This document shows positions 1-7,511 of a stretch of 38,061 nt of DNA, piece after piece (the stretch's first letter is position 1; each line of letters starts with the position of its first letter). The position numbers and the translations under genes are program-made. This DNA is from a virus. The notes beneath the pieces are model-generated. The model made no database searches, was not told where the DNA came from, and was given only the letters and a program-made list of their open reading frames with translations. The stretch is from positions 1-38,061 of the IMG/VR virus record IMGVR_UViG_3300027911_000034. One strand, given 5' to 3'.

Positions 1-815
1 GCCTTGTAGGCGGGCAGCGTCTCCTCGATGGCCCGAGCAACCGACCCGTGCGACAGCGGTTCCTTGATGCCCACGTCGGCCGCGGCGACCTCCCGGGCTC
101 TCTCGGCGTTGTGGGCGGACAGCTCGCGCTCATACTGCGGGCGGCCGGCAAACGCCTCGACCCGCTTGCCGATAGGGGCGCCGACGTCCTGCGAGGACAG
201 CCTGAGCCCCAGCTTGCGGGTTTCGCGGATGAGGTCGTTCTTTTCCTGCGCCGCAACATTGGCGGTTGCCGCCTTCGCCTCGCCGCGCGCCGCCACCTTT
301 TCGGCCGCGGGGGCCAAGGCACGCTCGATGGGGCGGGCCGCGGTTGCCGCCACGTCGCCCACCAGCCCGCGGGCGCCGGCCACATTCTCGGCGCCCCTGA
401 GGTAGGCCCCACCCTGCTCCTCGGCCTGCTGGGGCGTCGTAGGTGTTGGTAGGGCCTTGTCCATCCACTCGCCGGCCGCGTTGACCGCCGTGTCGTAGGG
501 GTGGGTTACGGCTTGCTTGACCTTGTCGAGCCATTCCTGCGCTGCCTTCAGTTTCTCCGGGTTTTGACTGAAGGTCTCGGCCGTCGAGGTCGGCGTCAGG
601 CCCCGCAGGACGGTATTTCCGGCCCAGATGACTTGGCCCAAGGCCTCTTTTCCGGCCCCCAGCAGGTTGTAGCCCACACGCTCCGCGGTGGGTAGCGGCT
701 TAGGCGCCTCTGCCTCACCCGGGGGCTTGCGAAACTTGGCCCACGGGTCCGCATCCGCGGAACCCCCGGCACCGGCCGGCGGCTGCCTGAATTTGGCCCA
801 CGGATCTTCGGCCAT
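1..815 (-). CDS. Ejection (internal virion) protein with zeta-type kinase, N-terminal part, cut by window edge
   Basis: This is the N-terminal 271 codons of a protein that runs off the left edge and continues at the right edge (36218-38061). The ATG at 815 overlaps the TAA of the upstream ejection protein (TAATG). Two copies of DPWAKFR (about residues 4-10 and 23-29) sit at the very N-terminus, followed by Pro/Ala/Gly-rich linkers and a long Ala/Glu/Lys/Arg-rich helical region. That composition is usual for podovirus proteins injected with the DNA. The position, last after the gp7-like and gp20-like genes, matches the gp16 slot of P22-like phages. Collapsing the 7-bp end overlap gives one reading frame of about 883 aa. 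The ejection role is inferred from order and composition; the joining is seen in the sequence. Confidence 0.75.
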   Translation of the reverse strand, partial: MAEDPWAKFRQPPAGAGGSADADPWAKFRKPPGEAEAPKPLPTAERVGYNLLGAGKEALGQVIWAGNTVLRGLTPTSTAETFSQNPEKLKAAQEWLDKVKQAVTHPYDTAVNAAGEWMDKALPTPTTPQQAEEQGGAYLRGAENVAGARGLVGDVAATAARPIERALAPAAEKVAARGEAKAATANVAAQEKNDLIRETRKLGLRLSSQDVGAPIGKRVEAFAGRPQYERELSAHNAERAREVAAADVGIKEPLSHGSVARAIEETLPAYK

Positions 816-2356
816 TACTGCGCCCACCCCTGCGTGCCGTCAGGCAGCAGAATCGGCGTCCCGCGGGGCAGTTTGGCGGCCTCCTCGGGGGTCGATACCT
901 TCACAGGCGCCCCGCCGCCCGCGGGGGATGCCGGGGGGCCAGAGGGGGCCCGCCCGGGGCCGCCACTACCCGGGGGTGCGAGTGAGGCCTCGGAGGTCTT
1001 GATTTGATCGTCAATGGCGCTCTTGCGCACGTCCATTTCGGTGAACAGTCGATTGATGACCCGCTTGCCCTGATCGGTTGACATGCTGTCCGGGGTCATC
1101 TTCATGACCTCCGCGCGCAGCGAGTCGGTGACGACACCGGTCATGTTGGGATTGGCAAGGATCCGGGCGGCTTCTTGCTGGAACGTGGTCAGTACGGACG
1201 CGAATTCCGCGGCATCCACGCCGCCCAGCTTGGCCGTCCCCGCACGCCGCACCCCCTCGATCATGGGCACGCCCGTGGCGTCGACCTTGTCGAGCAGCTC
1301 GAGCACCCGTTGACCGTTGAACTTGGCGAGTTTCTCGAACGCCGTAATGGCATTTTGCTGCCCAACCAGCTTCTGAATGCTGCCGGACTCCGCCTTGGCA
1401 TTGGCGCGTAATTGAATGAGGTCGGCGGGCTTCATGCCGGCCTCTTTGAGCCGCTCCGTGATGCGCTGGTTGATTTGCCCGCGGATTGCCTGTGCGCCGC
1501 GGCCGTACCCGCCCGCGTAGTCTCGTATCCGGGCCGGGTCCACCATGACCTCGGAGGCCGCGCGGTCGAGCGTGTCCTCGTCAATCTGCGCGTGGGATGG
1601 GTCACCCTGCCGCAGACGTTCCGCGCCTTGGGCTTCCGTTATGCCCATGTGCTCCATGCTGCGCTCGGCGACTCGCTCGTCCAGCGCGTCTTTCTTGACG
1701 CCGCGGAAGTGGTCCTGCAGCTTGACGATGGTCTGCATGCCCTCCCGGGTCTGCCCCAGCACCTGCGTGATGCCATTGGACAGCGTCCCCGGGGGGGCAT
1801 TGGGGTCGAGCAGAGCCTGCGCGCGCTCCATCATGTTGGGGTCGAGGATGGGCTTGCCGTCCCGGGTCTGAGCGGTCTTAAGCACCCCAATGGCCCGATT
1901 GGCCAGCGGCAGGAGATGGGCGTCGAGTTCCTTGGGGGTAGCCCCGGGATTTTTCTGCAGGAACGCCTGTTTTTCCATCTCGATGGGCTCGAGCGCCCCG
2001 CTCAGGATCTGTTGGTGTTCCTCCCACAGCTTGAGCTTTTCGACGTTGAGCGCCGTTGCGCTTTGCTGCTGTGCAGTAAATTCCCGGTTGAGCTTGAGGC
2101 CGAGCGTCGGATTCTGCTTGTAGGCCTTCTCGAGAATCTTGGCCTGCCCCTCCTCGGTGGACCAGTCGTCCCCCTTGGTGGCGGCCTGAAAAGCGGCCAT
2201 GTCGGCCTGCTCTTTCTTGGCGTCCGCGAGCCCGATTTGCGACAACTGCTGCTTGTTGACCAAGTCGGCGAGCGTGAGCGCCCGCTCCGGCGCCTTGGAA
2301 AGGGGGCCGGTGACGTTCTCGCCAATCTGCCCCAAGCTGCTCGGATCTATCGGCAT
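815..2356 (-). CDS. Putative ejection / DNA-transfer protein (513 aa)
   Basis: The predicted protein is almost wholly alpha-helical, rich in Gln, Ala, Lys and Glu. A Gly/Pro/Ala-rich linker (about residues 460-490) precedes a short C-terminal segment. No signal peptide or enzyme motif is visible. The size compares with P22 gp20 (471 aa) and gp16 (609 aa), and it lies directly downstream of a gp7-like gene and upstream of the large kinase-bearing ejection protein. The likely role is an internal virion protein that leaves the capsid with the genome and helps form the trans-envelope channel. The ATG at 2356 was chosen for its position just after the upstream stop. The function is inferred from order and composition. 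Confidence 0.65.
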   Translation of the reverse strand: MPIDPSSLGQIGENVTGPLSKAPERALTLADLVNKQQLSQIGLADAKKEQADMAAFQAATKGDDWSTEEGQAKILEKAYKQNPTLGLKLNREFTAQQQSATALNVEKLKLWEEHQQILSGALEPIEMEKQAFLQKNPGATPKELDAHLLPLANRAIGVLKTAQTRDGKPILDPNMMERAQALLDPNAPPGTLSNGITQVLGQTREGMQTIVKLQDHFRGVKKDALDERVAERSMEHMGITEAQGAERLRQGDPSHAQIDEDTLDRAASEVMVDPARIRDYAGGYGRGAQAIRGQINQRITERLKEAGMKPADLIQLRANAKAESGSIQKLVGQQNAITAFEKLAKFNGQRVLELLDKVDATGVPMIEGVRRAGTAKLGGVDAAEFASVLTTFQQEAARILANPNMTGVVTDSLRAEVMKMTPDSMSTDQGKRVINRLFTEMDVRKSAIDDQIKTSEASLAPPGSGGPGRAPSGPPASPAGGGAPVKVSTPEEAAKLPRGTPILLPDGTQGWAQ

Positions 2357-2365
2357 GGCGGCACC

Positions 2366-3064
2366 TCAGATATACCCGGCGCCCGGGTCCGTAACCGGCG
2401 AGTAGGACAGGCCCGGGCCGCTCACCCCGGGCACTGCGGGCGCTGCGGCGGCGGCGGGGTTGCCGGCCTGAATGGTCTTTAAGAGGTTGTTGGTCTGGTT
2501 GTTGGCCAGCGTGTTGCCAAGGATGCTCGAGAGTGACTGCCCGACGCCAATGCCGATGTTGGCATTGTTGTTGCCCTGCGCAATGCCGATGTTGCTGATG
2601 TTGTTGGCCGTGTTCCCGATGGCGGAAGACACCCCGGAAGCTGCATTGGCGCCAATTCCCACGGTCGCCAGCAGGTTGCCAATCTCCGAGTTTGCCGTCG
2701 TGCTCGCGAGCCCCGACGTGTAATTGCCAATCTGCTCGAGCGTCGAGCCGCTCAGGCCTGCGCCACTCGCCGCCGCCGCATTGGTGATGGCGGCATTGCC
2801 CTGATCCTTGGTGAATTCGTAGCCGGGCAGGCTCTGCAGGGTCTGCAGGGCCCCCGGGCCGCCATTCAGCAGCGACTGCAGGGTGGGGATCTCGGACTGT
2901 CCCAGCGCCGTATACGGGGCGGCCTCGGCCTTCTGCTGCTGCAGGGCCTGCTCCTGTACCTGAGTGGCATTGTTGGATGCCGTCTCGGTGGCGCTGGCCG
3001 CCTCGTGGCCGGCCACCAGCGTCGCCGCGGCAGCGCCTGCAATTGCTACGCTTATCCCGGCCAT
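2366..3064 (-). CDS. gp7-like DNA transfer / ejection protein (232 aa)
   Basis: The N-terminus is a hydrophobic Ala/Gly segment (about residues 4-22). It is followed by a Gln-rich stretch, AAPYTALGQSEIPTLQSLL and then LQSLPGYEF; this order recurs in podovirus proteins annotated as gp7-like DNA transfer proteins. The C-terminal half is rich in Asn, Ala, Gly and Ile with many NNxxNIG-like turns and ends in a flexible Pro/Ala tail. The length nearly equals P22 gp7 (229 aa). The start overlaps the end of the cupin gene by 13 bp. It probably enters the host envelope with the DNA. Confidence 0.75.
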   Translation of the reverse strand: MAGISVAIAGAAAATLVAGHEAASATETASNNATQVQEQALQQQKAEAAPYTALGQSEIPTLQSLLNGGPGALQTLQSLPGYEFTKDQGNAAITNAAAASGAGLSGSTLEQIGNYTSGLASTTANSEIGNLLATVGIGANAASGVSSAIGNTANNISNIGIAQGNNNANIGIGVGQSLSSILGNTLANNQTNNLLKTIQAGNPAAAAAPAVPGVSGPGLSYSPVTDPGAGYI

Positions 3065-3561
3065 GCGTCTCTCCCGGTGGCTATTACCGTCGTCATCGTC
3101 CCGTACCTGTGCAGTGTCTTGCGGGCGGCCTCAATGGTCAAATTCAGCTGTTTCATGCGCTCCTGAGCCTCAAGATACGCGGCGCTCTTGTCCATGAACC
3201 GCTCCTCGAGTTTCTCGACGTCCCGCTCGTTATCGGGGTTCGGGTACACGTTCATGATGCGTACCTGCGTGCGGCAGTACCCGAGCTTTCGCCCCGGTGG
3301 CGCCACAAAGTATTTCGGTCCCTTCAATTCGACTTTCGAGCCATCCGCATTCACAAGCACGCCCTCGCCCTCCACCAGAAAGAACAAATGCTCGAACCGC
3401 TGCGCGTGACCGATCACATAGGTGTCTGCAGGGATGGCTACCTCGCGGATGTAGAGGCCCGGCAGAAAGGTATGCTTCACCGGACACTCAACCTGCGGTA
3501 GCTCGAGGAACTGCCGCTCGAGCATCCCGAGTTTCTCATCGGAGAGAATCAGGTCTGTCAT
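3052..3561 (-). CDS. Cupin-fold protein in the tail module (169 aa)
   Basis: A cupin-like beta-barrel is suggested by REVAIPADTYVIGH (about residues 38-51) followed by FEHLFFLVEGEGVLVNADG and a later GP-containing strand. These correspond to the two conserved cupin boxes, with His residues as possible metal ligands. The C-terminal third (about 115-169) is helical and charged. The start at MTDLIL was chosen because its ATG overlaps the TGA of the tail protein gene (ATGA); an upstream in-frame start would intrude into that gene. Its location between a fibre-like gene and the gp7-like gene suggests a structural or assembly role rather than metabolism, but an enzyme acting on sugars cannot be excluded. 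Confidence 0.6.
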   Translation of the reverse strand: MTDLILSDEKLGMLERQFLELPQVECPVKHTFLPGLYIREVAIPADTYVIGHAQRFEHLFFLVEGEGVLVNADGSKVELKGPKYFVAPPGRKLGYCRTQVRIMNVYPNPDNERDVEKLEERFMDKSAAYLEAQERMKQLNLTIEAARKTLHRYGTMTTVIATGRDAWPG

Positions 3562-4580
3562 TCCATTACCCAAAACCAGCGGCGGCGGGTGGCGCTGGCC
3601 CCCGCGTGAATGACCCACCCGCCCTTACTCATGCGGCTGTAGGAATACGTGTTGTATCCGAAAGGGTTGGCGGCGTCATTCCAAATGTAGCCGACGTTCA
3701 CCGTCGTGCCGGTGAAAAACCCCCAATTGTACGGGGCCATGCCCCCGGGGTGGCCGCCAAACGCCGAATTACCGAACGCAGAACCCACCGAATCTGCATA
3801 CCCGCCGGGCGCGGAATACGTTGGGCTTTGGTTTCCGGAGATATAGTTGATTGTCGGGTAAAACGGCGGCGGCTGAGGAATCCACGGCCCGTCGTACGGG
3901 TAGATGAATTGCGCGGCGCCAGTGATGTCGGATGAATCCGGGATGATGCACCCGCCGCTTTGATCCTGCGCGCAAGTGCAAAAGAAAATATCCCCGGGGT
4001 TCCCCGACAGACTAAACGGGTTGGGATTGGCTCGGGCAGGATCGCTCACCGCCGACGCATTGTAGTTGTACGTCGACAGGAAATTCGGGTTCGCGGCTAG
4101 ACCGCCGTTGTATCCCGTGATGACGGCTATTCCGTAGTTCGCGCTGGACGTCGAAGGCAATCCGCTCGCGCCAGTGTTGTAGTTTCCATTGATCGTCAGT
4201 GTCGTACCGCTAGCCGGGTTGTAACCGTCCAGCGGGATATAGCCGACCACGCCGCCATACCAATTGACGATATCGGTTGGGTTCATAACGTCGCCGCCGG
4301 CTGGCGTCGTGGTAGTTGGATATGAGTAGAACTGCGCTTGCCCGGTCACGTTCCCGTACGTGCACGATCCGGTGAAATATGGTGCGTATACAGGAGATGC
4401 GTTATACGCCTGCGTGATAAGGGTCGTCCCAACCGTGCTCGCCATGTAGAACAGGAACGTGCCGGGATTGCCGGCATTGAAGCAATTTTGCGGGTCGGTG
4501 TACGTGCACGTTGACGAACTGAATCCGGTGCTCGTCATCACGATGCGCTGGAAATTGCTGCTGTAGAGCGTGACGGCCAC
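3558..4580 (-). CDS. Putative tail fibre / receptor-binding protein (340 aa)
   Basis: A Gly, Asn, Ser, Thr, Tyr and Pro-rich protein with almost no charged residues through its first 300 positions, as in extended beta-structured fibre or appendage proteins. Cys residues are frequent (SSSTCTYTDPQNCF near the N-terminus, FFCTCAQDQSGGC near the middle), which is unusual for a phage structural protein. The C-terminus is compact and aromatic (GGWVIHAGA, then RRRWFWV). The GTG start overlaps the upstream TAG by one base (TAGTG). It occupies the place of tail-needle or tail-knob genes in P22-like gene order. No enzymatic motif is seen. A receptor-binding role is an inference from composition and position. 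Confidence 0.5.
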   Translation of the reverse strand: MAVTLYSSNFQRIVMTSTGFSSSTCTYTDPQNCFNAGNPGTFLFYMASTVGTTLITQAYNASPVYAPYFTGSCTYGNVTGQAQFYSYPTTTTPAGGDVMNPTDIVNWYGGVVGYIPLDGYNPASGTTLTINGNYNTGASGLPSTSSANYGIAVITGYNGGLAANPNFLSTYNYNASAVSDPARANPNPFSLSGNPGDIFFCTCAQDQSGGCIIPDSSDITGAAQFIYPYDGPWIPQPPPFYPTINYISGNQSPTYSAPGGYADSVGSAFGNSAFGGHPGGMAPYNWGFFTGTTVNVGYIWNDAANPFGYNTYSYSRMSKGGWVIHAGASATRRRWFWVME

Positions 4581-5050
4581 TAACTGCCCCGGGTGCCCGA
4601 TATCGTTACGCTGATATCGGCGAGTGTCGTGTCCTGCACGCCGGGCCCCACGATGTTGATGATGTCTCCCGCGTTGAACATCGGCACCGTGGTCGCGTTG
4701 AACGTGCCGACCGTGGCGCCTGCCGCAAACGTGATGTTTCCAAACACCGCGCCGTTACGACCAAGCGTGAACTGCGCGCTCGAGGTCGCCGCGGTCTGCG
4801 CAATCGCCTCGCTGCCGGTCAACCCATTGGGAAAGGTCACCGTGCGCGCAAACACGTGGTCGAGCAGTTTCTCGCTGACCGCGGGCTTGCCCGCCCACCA
4901 ACAACCGATGTCATAGGGACCCGGGCCCGAATTCAGCGCTGTGGTCAGCCGGTAGAACCAACTGAGCCATGGCGCGGTCAGGACGCCATTGCTCTTGGCA
5001 TCCGGTGTCGTCATCAATGGCCCGGGAATCGGCGGTACAGTGAGACTCAC
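4580..5050 (-). CDS. Small tail/fibre-associated virion protein (156 aa)
   Basis: The start is the GTG at 5050, whose last two bases form the TGA of the gp10-like gene (GTGA). The longer open frame upstream is a shadow inside that gene. The N-terminus VPPIPGPLMTTPDAKSNG and then LTAPWLSWFYRL is a pattern common next to gp10-like genes in podoviruses. The second half is beta-rich with repeated V/T/G strands (VFGNITFAAGATVGTFNATTV) ending ISGTRGS. It may be a needle, adaptor or fibre-anchoring protein, analogous in position to P22 gp26. The function is inferred from order only. Confidence 0.5.
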   Translation of the reverse strand: MSLTVPPIPGPLMTTPDAKSNGVLTAPWLSWFYRLTTALNSGPGPYDIGCWWAGKPAVSEKLLDHVFARTVTFPNGLTGSEAIAQTAATSSAQFTLGRNGAVFGNITFAAGATVGTFNATTVPMFNAGDIINIVGPGVQDTTLADISVTISGTRGS

Positions 5051-6525
5051 TGCTTGCGCTCCCGTACCGTGATTGCGCCTCCCGTCACCACGAACTTGAC
5101 CGGGTCGCTCATCCGGATGCGGAACACGAAGTCGCGCGCGGAGCCAAAGCGGCGCCACACCGCGCGATAGAGATACCCGCCGAGCGGGCCTATGCCGGCG
5201 GCCACCGGCATGGTCCACGTGCGCCCGTTATCCTTGCTGCACTCAATGGTGACCGTGGGCACGGAGCCCTGACCGCTCACGAGCCCCACGCCCGTCTCGA
5301 AGTCGAGATATACCTCGTCAATGCTGAAGACATTGAAGTCCTGCGAGGCGTGGCGCGTGACAATCTCTCTGAGCTGCGTATTGGCGGCAAAGGGATAGGT
5401 GAAGGCGTACCCATCCACATAGGACGTCGGGTCTATGTAGTGAAGCGGCGCCGGGATTTCCGCCACCGACACGATGGTCTTCCCTTGGAAGGCGGTAGAC
5501 AGCACGGCGCGGTGGCGCTGCGCATAGGCACCCGTGATGCCGCTCTGTACCTCGGTCCACAGCGACGTGGAAAAGTCGTAGAGGAATGAGCGGCTCGCGG
5601 AGGGGCTCGTCAATTGGTACATGGGATGCGAGTCGACCACGTACGAAATAGCCGTCATGTCCGACCAGTAACCAATCTTGTTCAAGACATTGTCGAGGTC
5701 AGGATCGCTGATCGGCGTGGTCGTGTAGCCATTGATGGCCACCACCTGCACGGTGCCCTGCCGGTTGAGGGCGAGATAGCACAGGTTTCCGGCTATGTGC
5801 GCGCGTGAGGAGATCGCAGCGAGTCCGTACTCGGAGGTCGCCGACAGCACGCAGGCAAAGGGATTTCCCGCGGAGCCCACCACTTGCCAGAATTCGGTAT
5901 GACCCGCGCACAGGATGATGAGATTCGAGGTCAGCGCGTCCACAGCGACAATCGTGTCGCCGTATTGCACCGCATAACCAACATCTATGCCGACCGGATT
6001 GACGCCCCACGACGTCGCGTCCAAGTAGTTAGAGACGTAAAACTGATTGGTGCCCGCGTTGTCGGCAACAAAGAATCCCGCGCAGAATGTGCACGTGTTG
6101 GATGCAGCCGGCGGGAATGGCGTCACCGGATTGATGAGACCGGTGGACGGCGTGAACACAAAGGCGCCTAGCGTGGGGTCGACAATCAATAGCTGCGTGG
6201 CGCTCGCGGCCATGGAGCAGAATGTGGTGCCCGTGAACCCGGGCGGCCCGTAACCGTACTGGTTGATCGTGTTGCCGGTGATATCTATCTGCTGAAGCGT
6301 GCCGCCGATAATGGCGTACATGAACGCAGGCAGGCCAAGCAACGCCCGGAAGGGCTGTAAATAGGCGACATTGGAAAGCGCCGTCAGTCCCGGCGTGCCA
6401 TAGAGCGCGAGCCCGGTCTTGTCGCCGTCCGGACGCTGCTCCGCATAGACGTTAAGCAGTCGCTGCCGGGTGGTTACCGCCGACTTTCCAAAGAGTCCCG
6501 CACCGGTGAGCGGGACCTTTTTCAC
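5047..6525 (-). CDS. P22 gp10-like packaged-DNA stabilisation protein (492 aa)
   Basis: The N-terminus KKVPLTGAGLFGKSAVTTRQRLLNVYAE, followed by a GTPGL turn, matches the hallmark opening of the gp10 family of tail-hub proteins. These plug the portal channel after packaging and carry the tailspikes or needle. The body is beta-propeller-like with repeated aromatic/Gly strands. The length is close to P22 gp10 (472 aa). The GTG start at 6525 overlaps the TGA of the gp4-like gene (GTGA). Gene order gp4-gp10 is conserved with P22-type tail machines. Confidence 0.8.
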   Translation of the reverse strand: MKKVPLTGAGLFGKSAVTTRQRLLNVYAEQRPDGDKTGLALYGTPGLTALSNVAYLQPFRALLGLPAFMYAIIGGTLQQIDITGNTINQYGYGPPGFTGTTFCSMAASATQLLIVDPTLGAFVFTPSTGLINPVTPFPPAASNTCTFCAGFFVADNAGTNQFYVSNYLDATSWGVNPVGIDVGYAVQYGDTIVAVDALTSNLIILCAGHTEFWQVVGSAGNPFACVLSATSEYGLAAISSRAHIAGNLCYLALNRQGTVQVVAINGYTTTPISDPDLDNVLNKIGYWSDMTAISYVVDSHPMYQLTSPSASRSFLYDFSTSLWTEVQSGITGAYAQRHRAVLSTAFQGKTIVSVAEIPAPLHYIDPTSYVDGYAFTYPFAANTQLREIVTRHASQDFNVFSIDEVYLDFETGVGLVSGQGSVPTVTIECSKDNGRTWTMPVAAGIGPLGGYLYRAVWRRFGSARDFVFRIRMSDPVKFVVTGGAITVRERKQ

Positions 6526-7511
6526 GGGTCACCGGCGTTGCACTGAAAGAATAGCTCGGTGGTCTCGGGGTAGGCCTCGCGCGCCGTGCGTATGGCCACG
6601 TCGTGGTTGTCCTGCATTTCCTGCGTCCACGGCGCATTGAACATCGGCGCGCCGCGCTTGGTCAGCCCCCAGCACAGCGCGTCAAACCACTCCGCCGGGT
6701 AGTCCGGGTTGTCCGTCGTGTTGACGAAGTCCTGAATGGGGCGCAGGCCGACAATGTGGATGTTCTTGGTAACGTCGGAGGCGCCCGCCACGTCGATATA
6801 GAGCACGCCGTTAGTGAGCACCTGCTCGTAATAGATGGACGTGGGATCCGACAGCACACCGGTCGCCACCTTGTTGGGCAGATTCTCGTAGGTCTGCAGC
6901 GTCATGAAATTGAGCGGCGTGTCATTCTGGTTGCTGTCCCTGAGCACCGCCGTCTGTATCTCGAGGGGGCGCACCTGCTTGACGGTGTAATTCCACACGT
7001 AGTTTCCGGAATTGGCCGCCGAGGGCACATTGGTCGTCAGGGTCACGCTCGGCGAGGCAATCGAGAGTACCGTGCTCGAGAAAATATCGCCGGAGTTCAA
7101 CTGCACCACGACATAGTCGCCCACCGTGAACTGCGCGGCATTGGTGGCGCCGACATTGAGCACCGCGGAGCCGCCCGCATTGGCCACGGCCAGCGTCGAG
7201 GTCGCGTAATTCTGGCCGGGCACCGCGGTCACACCACCCGCGTAGTTGTCGCCGGTCTGCCCCAATTGGTAGGAGAACTTGCTGGACGACAGAAAGAGAT
7301 CGCCACGGGAGCGGGTCCACATCTTGAGGCCGGGCGCAAAGTCGGTCCTGCCCATCCACTGCTTGACCATGAGGTTGAGCTTGCGCTGCATGTCGAGGTA
7401 TTCCTGCGGCCCGATAGGATCGCTGGCCCCGAGCTTGCCCATGTTGAGCATCGACTCGCGGATGATGTCCGACTGCGTGACCGTGAAGGTGTATGTCCCG
7501 CTGGTGGCCAT
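6522..7511 (-). CDS. P22 gp4-like head-completion / tail adaptor protein (329 aa)
   Basis: The N-terminal region (IIRESMLNMGKLGASDPIGPQEYLDMQRKLNLMVKQW, about residues 16-52, shown here only as a landmark span) is the typical gp4-family helix pair that docks on the portal. A central beta-rich insertion (about 85-170) has the TVGDYVVVQL type found in longer relatives. The C-terminal part (PAEWFDALCWGLTKR and AREAYPE) also matches the family. It is longer than P22 gp4 (166 aa). The ATG at 7511 follows directly on the TAG of the methyltransferase-GT9 gene. The protein seals the portal after DNA packaging and receives the gp10-like protein. Confidence 0.75.
   Translation of the reverse strand: MATSGTYTFTVTQSDIIRESMLNMGKLGASDPIGPQEYLDMQRKLNLMVKQWMGRTDFAPGLKMWTRSRGDLFLSSSKFSYQLGQTGDNYAGGVTAVPGQNYATSTLAVANAGGSAVLNVGATNAAQFTVGDYVVVQLNSGDIFSSTVLSIASPSVTLTTNVPSAANSGNYVWNYTVKQVRPLEIQTAVLRDSNQNDTPLNFMTLQTYENLPNKVATGVLSDPTSIYYEQVLTNGVLYIDVAGASDVTKNIHIVGLRPIQDFVNTTDNPDYPAEWFDALCWGLTKRGAPMFNAPWTQEMQDNHDVAIRTAREAYPETTELFFQCNAGDP

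Noticed and set aside
1-7. Cohesive or physical genome end at the window edge
   Set aside because: The edge falls inside an open reading frame that continues at the other edge, so it is a linearisation point of a circular map, not a packaging cut.
1412-2482. 356-codon plus-strand open frame
   Set aside because: Entirely antisense to the 513-aa ejection protein. No ribosome site or family motif.
3558-3700. Possible diversity-generating retroelement variable region at the end of the fibre-like gene
   Set aside because: No reverse transcriptase or second, adenine-mutated template copy was found in the window.
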